The position numbers and the translations under genes were made by a program. The notes under the pieces were generated by a model. That model made no database searches. It was not told where the DNA came from and saw only the letters and a program-made list of their open reading frames with translations. Below are positions 1 through 5,111 of a stretch of DNA of 5,111 nt, piece by piece; within the stretch, counting starts at the first letter, position 1, and each line of letters opens with the position of its first letter. The stretch is from assembly GCA_021372535.1 (NCBI GenBank), contig JAJFUH010000080.1, positions 1-5,111 on the forward strand, given 5' to 3'. The DNA comes from a bacterium. Lineage in GTDB: Bacteria; Latescibacterota; Latescibacteria; Latescibacterales; Latescibacteraceae.

Positions 1-2
1 AC

Positions 3-1142
3 TGTTTATCAGCTCTGATTTTAAACCGATTATATATAATACTTGTTATTATTCTTGTGCTGAGCGCCCTGATGGGCTGTTCGAAAACGGTGAAAAAAGA
101 GTCGGAAGTCGATACTATTAAAAATCACTATCTGAGCGGGCTTCAGAAACTCGACAAAAAAGACTTTAAAGGCGCCGAAGAGGATTTTAACCGTACTGTC
201 CGGCTTGATAAAAAATCCCCTGTGGGATATACCGGGCTTGCTCTGCTTGAAATGGAGCGTTCCGATTATAAACGAGCCCTGAAAATGGTGAATAAAGCCA
301 TTGAATATGACCCGAACAGTGTGGATGCCCTGATAACACGGGGCAGAATTATCACTGCGCGGGAGAAAGATGGGTGGTTTGACGATGCCCGGGCATCGTT
401 TACCAGGGCGCTTGCCATTGCGGCGGACAACGATGCAGCCCTCTTTTATTGTGCTGAAAGTTATCTGAAATCCCTTGATTTTACCGAGGCTCTTAGCTGG
501 TATGGCCAGGCAGTGAAGAAGAATGGTCCGCTGAAAGACCGGGCCGCGGCGAAATACGCTCTGGTTAAAAGAATTATCGAGGTCGATCCGGTATCAGAGA
601 TAGGGAAACAGAAGTGTCTTCTCGATAAAATCACTCGCGCCGATCTATGCGAGTTCCTTGTCGAGGAATTTAAAATCAAAGCGCGCGTGGAACATCACCA
701 GCCTACGGTTTTTGAGAAAATTTACGGGGATAACCTTTCCCGGAAGAAAGCAAAAGAAATCACTCCCTCCGATATCAGTTCTGCTGGAGCAAAACAGAGC
801 ATTCTGGATGTCATTCCGCTTCATATATCCGATATCGATATTTTGCCCGGCGGCCGGTTTTATCCATCCAGAAATGTTACCCGCGCACAACTTGCCATGG
901 TTGTACAGGGAATTCTGGTTCTTCTCCGTGATGATTCGTCTATTGCCACACGATATGTAGGTACCGAATCTTTATTTCCAGATGTCCGCCCGGATTATTA
1001 CGCATATAATGCCGTGATGCTTTGTGTGAACGAAGACATCATGAAACCTGTATCACCAGACAATGAATTCAATCCCGATGCTCCTGTCAGCGGTGTCGAT
1101 GTTATCGGCACGTTTCAAAACCTTTCCGCGGTTCTCGAATAA
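3..1142 (+). CDS. TPR-repeat lipoprotein with degenerate SLH-like C-terminus (5' end outside window)
   Basis: This is probably a lipid-anchored envelope protein that acts as a protein-protein scaffold; its specific role is not recognised. The first in-frame GTG is at 57, but the frame stays open upstream to base 3 and encodes LYIILVIILVLSALMGC, a signal-peptide core with a lipobox (Cys codon 78-80). No ATG or ribosome binding site is visible, so the start lies left of the window and a GTG start would remove the signal peptide. Numbering from GTG57, four TPR-like helical pairs cover about residues 21-54, 55-88, 89-125 and 126-159, with typical spacing such as Y.RAL...NKAIEYDPN. Three SLH-like pieces follow: ITRADLCEFLVEEF near 192-205, a segment at 250-290 containing RFYPSRNVTRAQLAMVVQ, and one at 307-358 beginning FPDVRPDYYAYNAV and containing EFNPDAPVS. 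The SLH motifs are weak: the last lacks the usual TR pair. It ends with TAA. No terminator is obvious. The TPR call is firm and the SLH call moderate. Confidence 0.85.
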   Translation, partial: CLSALILNRLYIILVIILVLSALMGCSKTVKKESEVDTIKNHYLSGLQKLDKKDFKGAEEDFNRTVRLDKKSPVGYTGLALLEMERSDYKRALKMVNKAIEYDPNSVDALITRGRIITAREKDGWFDDARASFTRALAIAADNDAALFYCAESYLKSLDFTEALSWYGQAVKKNGPLKDRAAAKYALVKRIIEVDPVSEIGKQKCLLDKITRADLCEFLVEEFKIKARVEHHQPTVFEKIYGDNLSRKKAKEITPSDISSAGAKQSILDVIPLHISDIDILPGGRFYPSRNVTRAQLAMVVQGILVLLRDDSSIATRYVGTESLFPDVRPDYYAYNAVMLCVNEDIMKPVSPDNEFNPDAPVSGVDVIGTFQNLSAVLE

Positions 1143-1165
1143 TCCTGCCTTTTTCTGTTTCCGGT

Positions 1166-1271
1166 ATTATTGCTTCGGCGAATAAATATCGATACCACTA
1201 TAAAAACAGATACTGAATCAAGTTCGGTATGACGTCATCCGATGTCACTGTTTATCCACCGGAGCAATAAT
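1166..1271. repeat. Segment bounded by 13-base inverted repeats (possible miniature repeat element or long hairpin)
   Basis: ATTATTGCTTCGG at 1166-1178 is the reverse complement of CCGGAGCAATAAT at 1259-1271 with a single mismatch, which would be a G-U pair in RNA. The arms enclose 80 bases. Inside, around 1225-1241, lies an imperfect palindrome: CGG and CCG flank the perfect 8-base palindrome TGACGTCA (1230-1237). The interior phrase TGAATCAAGTTCGGTATGAC (1213-1232) resembles dispersed intergenic repeats of the form 'gaatcaagttc.g.atgac' that I recall from various bacterial genomes; this is from memory, not a search. It could be a short non-autonomous repeat, an RNA structure at the 3' end of the upstream transcript, or chance. 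No clear target-site duplication flanks it. Confidence 0.45.
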
Positions 1272-1575
1272 CAAAGATTCCCCGCTGCCGGTGTCGTGAA
1301 AACACTGTTACATGTTTTTTCATATCCTGCAGATTTACTGTTTTCCGGATAACCGGGATAATTATAAGTAAAAAAGTCCGGTAGTCATATCATCACTCCG
1401 GATAGAATAAGAACAATGCATTTCTGTATAAATGCTGCATTCGGTTTCAAATCGACCGGTATGTTTTGAGTGTGAACGGATTTCTGTGAATCAACCTGTG
1501 CAATGGCATGGTAAATAACATATAAAATTTAAAAAAATGCTTGCTTTGAGTTGATTAAAAATTATTTTTCTTAAA

Positions 1576-1604
1576 GTAACATGATTTGGTCAGGATATTA
1601 TAAT
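1576..1604 (+). promoter_or_regulatory. Candidate sigma70-type promoter for the large lipoprotein gene
   Basis: A perfect TATAAT -10 hexamer lies at 1599-1604. Seventeen bases upstream is GTAACA (1576-1581), which matches four of six positions of TTGACA. The region upstream (about 1515-1575) is AT-rich with A and T runs, which could act as an UP element. Transcription would start near 1611 and leave a leader of about 70 bases before the ATG at 1683. This is a motif match in AT-rich DNA, so chance is a real possibility, and some diderm phyla use other promoter consensus sequences. Confidence 0.35.
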
Positions 1605-1672
1605 CAACAAAAATGATAAAAAAGGATTACCGATGCTGTAGTAATATATGGAAAAACACTGCTCAATAGTCC

Positions 1673-1677
1673 GGAGG
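1673..1677 (+). promoter_or_regulatory. Shine-Dalgarno sequence GGAGG
   Basis: GGAGG sits five bases upstream of the ATG at 1683. It fixes the start of the large lipoprotein gene, together with the signal peptide that begins directly at this ATG. Confidence 0.85.
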
Positions 1678-1682
1678 AACCA

Positions 1683-1766
1683 ATGAAAAACACTGATTTC
1701 CCCCGCAACAGTGGTATCTGGGTACTGTTTCTGATTATTTTGAGTTCTCTTCTTTTTGCTTCGTGC
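1683..1766 (+). other. Lipoprotein signal peptide of the large surface protein
   Basis: Residues 1-28: a short n-region with Lys2 and Arg8, a hydrophobic core IWVLFLIILSSLLFA, and the lipidation site in LLFASC, where Cys28 (1764-1766) would become the mature N-terminus. Phe at -3 is slightly off the usual Leu, but the -4 Leu, -2 Ala and -1 Ser fit signal peptidase II cleavage. The CGGGG that follows resembles the glycine tethers of surface lipoproteins. Confidence 0.85.
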
Positions 1767-4700
1767 GGCGGTGGCGGTGACTCTGCCACCTCTCCCAATG
1801 ATGGATCACCCCAAACAAGCATTGTTCACGGCCGTGTATCCGATAAAAAAAACAACCGACTCGCCGGTGTAACTATCACACTTTCAGGCAACGGAATCAC
1901 GAAAACTGCCATATCGGATTCTACCGGTGAATTCTCGATTCAGGATGTCCCCGACGGAACCTATACGGTCACTCCCTCTCAAGGTTCGAACGTTTTCGAG
2001 CCCTCAAATATGACAATAACCGTCAGGGGAGCCGATGTGGGTGGCTGTAATTTCTTTCTTGGAGAGGCTGGCCTGACCAATAATGGAGCCGGAACCGCCT
2101 GTGAAGGTACTCTTTCGGTTTCGGGCAGAGTTATTGACTATCAGGGTAAAAATTTTGGCGGTGTGCAGGTATTGCTTACATTGAACTGGAACACGGTTCT
2201 TCAGGCGACAACCGATTCTCAGGGACATTATACATTTATCAATATCAGAAAAGAGTATTACCGTTTGAAAGTGCCGATAGAAGGATACTATCAGGAAAAC
2301 GAATATATGATAACGGATTTTCAGGATACCGTGAACCTTGTCCTCGATGATATTGTCGAATACCCATCGAACATCATGTACGATGTCTCCGGTCGGATAC
2401 TGTACGAGTCATCGAATAAAGGAGTATCGGGAATTACTCTCTGGCTTTTACAGCCTCCGGATAATATCATCGTCGCAGAGGACGTTACCGATACGGATGG
2501 CACGTATTTTTTTCATGACATCAAAGCAGGTTCTTATGTCGTGGAAACGGTAAAACCTTTCTGTTCGATAGATCCTGACAAACAGTCGGTAACCGTGAAA
2601 AACGCGAATGTCACGAATATCAATTTCATCGCAAAGGAAAATGATGTTCGAATCAATACGATTTACGGCACGATCACCGATGACCGGGGTAACGGTGTCG
2701 GCTCGGTACAGGTGTGGCTCGTATACGAGGACGGCTCCAGTGTTTATGTTCTCTCCGATACATCGGGTAACTACAAATTTACCGATATGCCGGATGGGGC
2801 TTACACGGTAGTGCCCGCGTTGGCCGGTTATGTCTTTACTCCCGGGCAGATCGGTGTAACCGTATCAGGAGGTTCCTCCAAATCCGGAATCGACTTTACC
2901 GTGGTGAAGGAAAGCGGAGCAATCGTTGCGAGTGTCACAGGTCGGGTTGTTGACTCTGACGGTAACGGTATTCCGGGAGTGATAAGCGCCTATTTTTCGG
3001 AGAATGAGTATCGCACGTCAACTGCGGACAGTAACGGTAACTATACGATCACAGCCCTTACCGCAGGCGAATGGTGGATTATTCCCGAAATGAAAGGATA
3101 TATGTTCGAACCCGACCATCGGGCGGTAATTGTCACCGAATCGAAAACGTACACCGTTGATAATTTTGTAGCCACAAAAACCGAGGTCATAAATACATAC
3201 ACGGTCAGCGGCACTATCCGGGATTCGAAGGGGACCGCTATTTCAAATGTAACCGTACGGCTTTCCGGCTCGGGCAAATCGCTGGATGCGGCCACGGATT
3301 CAAAGGGAGTGTACTCATTCACGTCAATTCCGAACGGAACATACACTGTCATGCCCACATTGGCAGGATATATATTCAATCCTTCGCAGACCGAAATAAC
3401 TACCTCCGGCACCGATAAAGGCGGTGTCGATTTCACCGGGACAAAGGAAAGCGTTTCCATCACGGCAACCGTAACAGGCAAGGTCGTGGATTCCTCGGGG
3501 AACGGTGTGCAGGGAGTCCTCATAACCGCCTCATTGTCGGGAACGAGCTCACAGACCGCGACAACCGCAGCAGACGGAGGATTCACCCTGTCGTCCCTGA
3601 CAGCAGGCAACTGGCGTTTGATACCGCAGAAGGACGGGTATTCCTTATCACCGACCGAGCGAACGGTGTCGGTCACCGAATCGAAAACGTACACGGTCGA
3701 TATCTTTGTTGCCACGAAAACCGAGGTCATAAATACATACACGGTCAGCGGAACTGTCCGGGACTCGAAGGGGACCGCGATCTCTGATGTTACCGTGCGT
3801 CTTTCCGGCTCGGGGAAAACGGTCGACGCAACAACGGATGCGAACGGGAAATATTCGTTCAAGTCAATACAGAATGGCTCGTATACAATCACGCCCATTA
3901 TGACCGGTTTTACCTTCAATCCACAACAGAGCAGTGTGACAGTCTCCGGCGCCGATAAAGGCGGCGTCGATTTCACCGGAACAAAGGAAAGCGGGGAGAT
4001 CGCCGCGACTATCACAGGCAGGGTTGTGGACACTTCGGGAAAAGGAGTCGAAGATATTCCAGTTCACGCTGAAAGCTCCCAGGGTGCCGTAGCAGATACG
4101 AATACCGATGCAAACGGTTCTTTCGCCCTTTCGGGAATCGCAGCCGGGGACTGGAATGTTGGTGCTGACTCTGACCGTTTTGAATTTTACCCGCTTTATG
4201 TCAAGATTGAAATCACTGAATCGAAAACATACTCGGCCGGTACGTTTAAAGAGGGAGAGTATTGTGTTGAGGGATATACCGTCAATGAACAGGGATATGG
4301 TATGTCCGGAGTTACTGTCCGGCTCTCCAGCTCGGGTAATACTCTTGAAAAACAGACAATCAATTATGAAGATTTTCAGGTATATGGTGTATTTATTTTT
4401 GAAGTTCTTCCCGGCACGTATACGGTAACGGCATCCCTGAGCGGATATACTTTCAGGCCGGAGTCATACACTGTTTCGATCAGCAATGAAAGTTCATTAC
4501 TTAACATTTTCATTGCAACGAAAGATGGAGAGAAACCGAAATGGGCGGGAACCCATAAGTATCTGCCCCTTGCGGAAGGTAACACATGGGTGTATGAATG
4601 TAAAAGTAAAGGTCTTTTAACCGGAAGCGAATCAGTCGAAGAGACAACGTCCAGGGTTGTCGGTATGGAAATACTGGAATCTCTGTATGAAAACAGCCAA

Positions 4701-5111
4701 AGTCTGTTCAGAGAATTCTGGAAAGTAGAAGGTAAGCACTCTGGTGAAGATAATCTACGGATTGAAGATGATAATCTTTACAGATTTTATCAGGGTGCTC
4801 TCGTCCTGAAACCGATACCGGGACGTTCTTCTCATGCACGAACGGCGCTTGCAGTGCAGGAAGATATGCCGAATATCAAATTCAATGCATCACCGGGAGA
4901 ATATTGGACGGTTTATGATAAAGACTGGGGAGAGTTTCGTGAGTGGATAATTTGCGCATACATTGGTGAAGAAACCATGGGTGTGCCGGCAGGCACTTTC
5001 TCCAGGTGTAAGCATTATCAATATACCCAGATGATTCAGGATAAAAACGATGAGAAACCGAATAGTATATCGGAATCTCATATATATTTTGCCCCGGATG
5101 TTGGAAAAGTT
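1683..5111 (+). CDS. Giant surface lipoprotein with ten carboxypeptidase-regulatory-like beta domains and a C-terminal WVYE/AGTF module (3' end outside window)
   Basis: The frame is open for 1143 codons with no stop before the right edge. Start: ATG with GGAGG five bases upstream. The N-terminus is a lipoprotein signal peptide (FPR, hydrophobic 12-26, LLFASC with Cys28) followed by CGGGGDS, a flexible tether; no Asp follows the Cys directly, so outer-membrane sorting is plausible. Ten domains of about 90 residues follow at about 46-129, 143-228, 232-322, 324-412, 413-504, 505-590, 592-684, 685-772, 773-859 and 860-950. Each shows the pattern V.G.V.D..G.....V.V.L / T...G.Y.F..I..G.Y.V.P...GY.F.P, typical of the CarboxypepD_reg/Cna-B-like seven-stranded beta sandwich. 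Domains 2 and 3 are the most divergent. Residues 951-1143 form a different module. No protease, glycosidase or other catalytic motif is visible. By family analogy it is a rod-like surface stalk or adhesin; its ligand is unknown. The gene is Thr, Ser and Gly rich. Confidence 0.93.
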   Translation, partial: MKNTDFPRNSGIWVLFLIILSSLLFASCGGGGDSATSPNDGSPQTSIVHGRVSDKKNNRLAGVTITLSGNGITKTAISDSTGEFSIQDVPDGTYTVTPSQGSNVFEPSNMTITVRGADVGGCNFFLGEAGLTNNGAGTACEGTLSVSGRVIDYQGKNFGGVQVLLTLNWNTVLQATTDSQGHYTFINIRKEYYRLKVPIEGYYQENEYMITDFQDTVNLVLDDIVEYPSNIMYDVSGRILYESSNKGVSGITLWLLQPPDNIIVAEDVTDTDGTYFFHDIKAGSYVVETVKPFCSIDPDKQSVTVKNANVTNINFIAKENDVRINTIYGTITDDRGNGVGSVQVWLVYEDGSSVYVLSDTSGNYKFTDMPDGAYTVVPALAGYVFTPGQIGVTVSGGSSKSGIDFTVVKESGAIVASVTGRVVDSDGNGIPGVISAYFSENEYRTSTADSNGNYTITALTAGEWWIIPEMKGYMFEPDHRAVIVTESKTYTVDNFVATKTEVINTYTVSGTIRDSKGTAISNVTVRLSGSGKSLDAATDSKGVYSFTSIPNGTYTVMPTLAGYIFNPSQTEITTSGTDKGGVDFTGTKESVSITATVTGKVVDSSGNGVQGVLITASLSGTSSQTATTAADGGFTLSSLTAGNWRLIPQKDGYSLSPTERTVSVTESKTYTVDIFVATKTEVINTYTVSGTVRDSKGTAISDVTVRLSGSGKTVDATTDANGKYSFKSIQNGSYTITPIMTGFTFNPQQSSVTVSGADKGGVDFTGTKESGEIAATITGRVVDTSGKGVEDIPVHAESSQGAVADTNTDANGSFALSGIAAGDWNVGADSDRFEFYPLYVKIEITESKTYSAGTFKEGEYCVEGYTVNEQGYGMSGVTVRLSSSGNTLEKQTINYEDFQVYGVFIFEVLPGTYTVTASLSGYTFRPESYTVSISNESSLLNIFIATKDGEKPKWAGTHKYLPLAEGNTWVYECKSKGLLTGSESVEETTSRVVGMEILESLYENSQSLFREFWKVEGKHSGEDNLRIEDDNLYRFYQGALVLKPIPGRSSHARTALAVQEDMPNIKFNASPGEYWTVYDKDWGEFREWIICAYIGEETMGVPAGTFSRCKHYQYTQMIQDKNDEKPNSISESHIYFAPDVGKV
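3132..3238 (+). repeat. Near-identical direct repeat, copy 1 (A/B junction)
   Basis: This segment matches 3672-3778 at exactly 540 bases distance, with 9 mismatches in 107 bases by hand count. It includes perfect runs of 23 bases (3132-3154) and 35 bases (3177-3211). It encodes the junction from an A domain (VTESKTYTV) through FVATKTEVIN into the next B domain (TYTVSGT.RDSKGTA). Most synonymous positions are also conserved, so the similarity exceeds protein-level constraint. Confidence 0.88.
3414..3453 (+). repeat. Near-identical direct repeat at the B/A junction, copy 1
   Basis: Forty bases encoding DKGGVDFTGTKES match 3954-3993 with two mismatches, both synonymous, again at exactly 540 bases distance. 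It marks the end of a B domain, where the next A domain begins. Confidence 0.85.
3672..3778 (+). repeat. Near-identical direct repeat, copy 2 (A/B junction)
   Basis: Second copy of the 107-base junction repeat, 540 bases after 3132-3238 and in the same reading frame. The longest exact run here is 35 bases at 3717-3751. The sequence on either side falls off to clearly lower identity although the domains remain homologous. Confidence 0.88.
3954..3993 (+). repeat. Near-identical direct repeat at the B/A junction, copy 2
   Basis: Second copy of the 40-base B-domain end (DKGGVDFTGTKES), 540 bases after 3414-3453. The end of domain 4 near 2882-2917 is a more distant relative (SGIDFTVVKESG). Confidence 0.85.
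4533..5111 (+). other. C-terminal non-repeat module of the large lipoprotein (incomplete)
   Basis: Residues 951-1143 break the beta-domain pattern. They show KYLPLAEGNTWVYE (958-971), an aromatic and charged middle, EYWTVYDKDWGEF near 1076-1088, MGVPAGTFSRCKHYQY near 1099-1114 and YFAPDVGKV at 1135-1143. I recall this order (PL..GN.W.Y, then V.AGTF.. and lastly Y.AP.VG.V) from C-terminal halves of secreted lipoproteins of unknown function in several diderm phyla. In those proteins the VG.V motif lies near the end, so the missing part is probably short. A beta-barrel-like or lipocalin-like fold is a guess. No catalytic residues are evident. Confidence 0.6.

Larger units (their letters stand above)
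1143..1682. other. 540-base intergenic region, no convincing gene
   Basis: This stretch separates the two lipoprotein genes. No reading frame in it has both a credible ribosome binding site and protein-like composition; a minus-strand frame (1604-1822) only mirrors the start of the downstream gene. The first third holds an inverted-repeat-bounded segment (1166-1271). The middle has small weak hairpins, for example GCATTT/AAATGC at 1418-1435 and AAAACA/TGTTTT at 1299-1318. From about 1515 to 1630 the DNA becomes strongly AT-rich, as expected of a promoter region. No strong GC-rich hairpin plus T-tract terminator was found after the upstream gene. The length suggests that the downstream gene has its own promoter rather than sharing an operon. 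Confidence 0.7.
2652..4532 (+). repeat. Alternating B-A-B-A-B-A-B super-repeat of beta domains (period about 540 bp)
   Basis: Domains 4 to 10 alternate between two sub-types. B-type domains (starting near 2652, 3195, 3735, 4260) carry [DN]G[TAS]YT or PGTYT in the middle and, except in the last, end in a segment like DKGGVDFTGTKES. A-type domains (near 2919, 3456, 3999) carry AG[END]W at the same place and end in TESKTY. The V-x-G motif of successive B domains begins at 2661, 3204, 3744 and 4266 (steps of 543, 540 and 522 bases). The corresponding motif of A domains begins at 2934, 3471 and 4011 (537 and 540). This suggests growth by duplication of two-domain units. By hand count, domains 6 and 8 are identical at about 62 of 86 residues. 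Confidence 0.8.

Noticed and set aside
658-960. A 100-codon plus-strand frame inside the TPR/SLH gene
   Set aside because: It overlaps the established frame and has no recognisable composition or motif; it is a frame shadow.
1299-1323. AAAACA/TGTTTT hairpin followed by Ts, a possible terminator
   Set aside because: The stem is six A/T-dominated pairs with an 8-base loop and lies over 150 bases after the stop codon, too weak to call a terminator.
1345-1356. CCGG-ATAA-CCGG mini-hairpin
   Set aside because: Only four base pairs, and no T-tract directly after it.
1621-1641. AAAGGA followed by ATG CTG TAG, a two-codon minimal ORF in the leader
   Set aside because: Such tiny start-stop pairs arise often by chance in AT-rich leaders, and nothing else supports it.
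1604-1822. Minus-strand 72-codon frame over the start of the large gene
   Set aside because: It covers the promoter, ribosome binding site and signal peptide of the large gene on the other strand, has low-complexity composition and no support of its own.
3041-4033. A 330-codon minus-strand open frame opposite the repeat region
   Set aside because: It lies wholly antisense to the clearly coding beta domains and repeats its own sequence with the same 540-bp period. Its openness follows from the Thr/Gly/Ser-rich codons on the other strand. It has no domain pattern or convincing ribosome binding site.
2652-4532. CRISPR-like or non-coding tandem repeats
   Set aside because: The repeats are about 540 bp, in frame, diverged and protein-coding; there is no short repeat and spacer structure.
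1683-5111. Possible frameshift or split of the large gene into several smaller genes
   Set aside because: Reading codon by codon from the ATG at 1683, the frame stays open and domain-like to the last base, so it is one gene.

Overview
The window carries two genes on the + strand, both cut by a window edge, with a 540-base intergenic region between them. Both encode exported lipoproteins with a lipobox cysteine. This fits a diderm bacterium that puts large repeat-rich lipoproteins on its envelope. The mix of a TPR/SLH-type lipoprotein, a '-CGGGG-' lipoprotein with many carboxypeptidase-regulatory-like beta domains, and mid-range GC resembles uncultured FCB-group or deltaproteobacteria-like genomes. 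There is no rRNA or housekeeping marker, so this placement is a weak inference.

Region 1 (3-1142): the 3' part of a TPR lipoprotein gene. The reading frame is open to the left edge and encodes a hydrophobic signal peptide ending in LMGC, so the true start lies upstream of the window. Four TPR-like helical repeats are followed by three degenerate SLH-like segments.

Region 2 (1143-1682): non-coding. It holds a 106-base segment bounded by 13-base inverted repeats, which looks like a small repeat element or a long-range hairpin. Further on is an AT-rich stretch with a plausible sigma70-type promoter, a possible 12-codon upstream ORF, and a strong Shine-Dalgarno sequence for the next gene.

Region 3 (1683-5111): one uninterrupted frame of 1143 codons with no stop before the right edge. 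It is a giant surface lipoprotein: a signal peptide with Cys28, ten beta-sandwich-like domains of about 90 residues, and a C-terminal module with the pattern PL..GN.W.Y / VPAGTF..C / YFAP.VGKV. Domains 4 to 10 alternate between two sub-types (B-A-B-A-B-A-B), giving a super-repeat of about 540 bp. Two of its junctions are nearly identical at DNA level.

The two proteins are probably both envelope components, but the long gap between their genes argues for separate transcription. I see no defence system, mobile-element gene, RNA gene or CRISPR array. The most interesting features are the A/B super-repeat with its homogenised junctions and the inverted-repeat element in the intergenic region.
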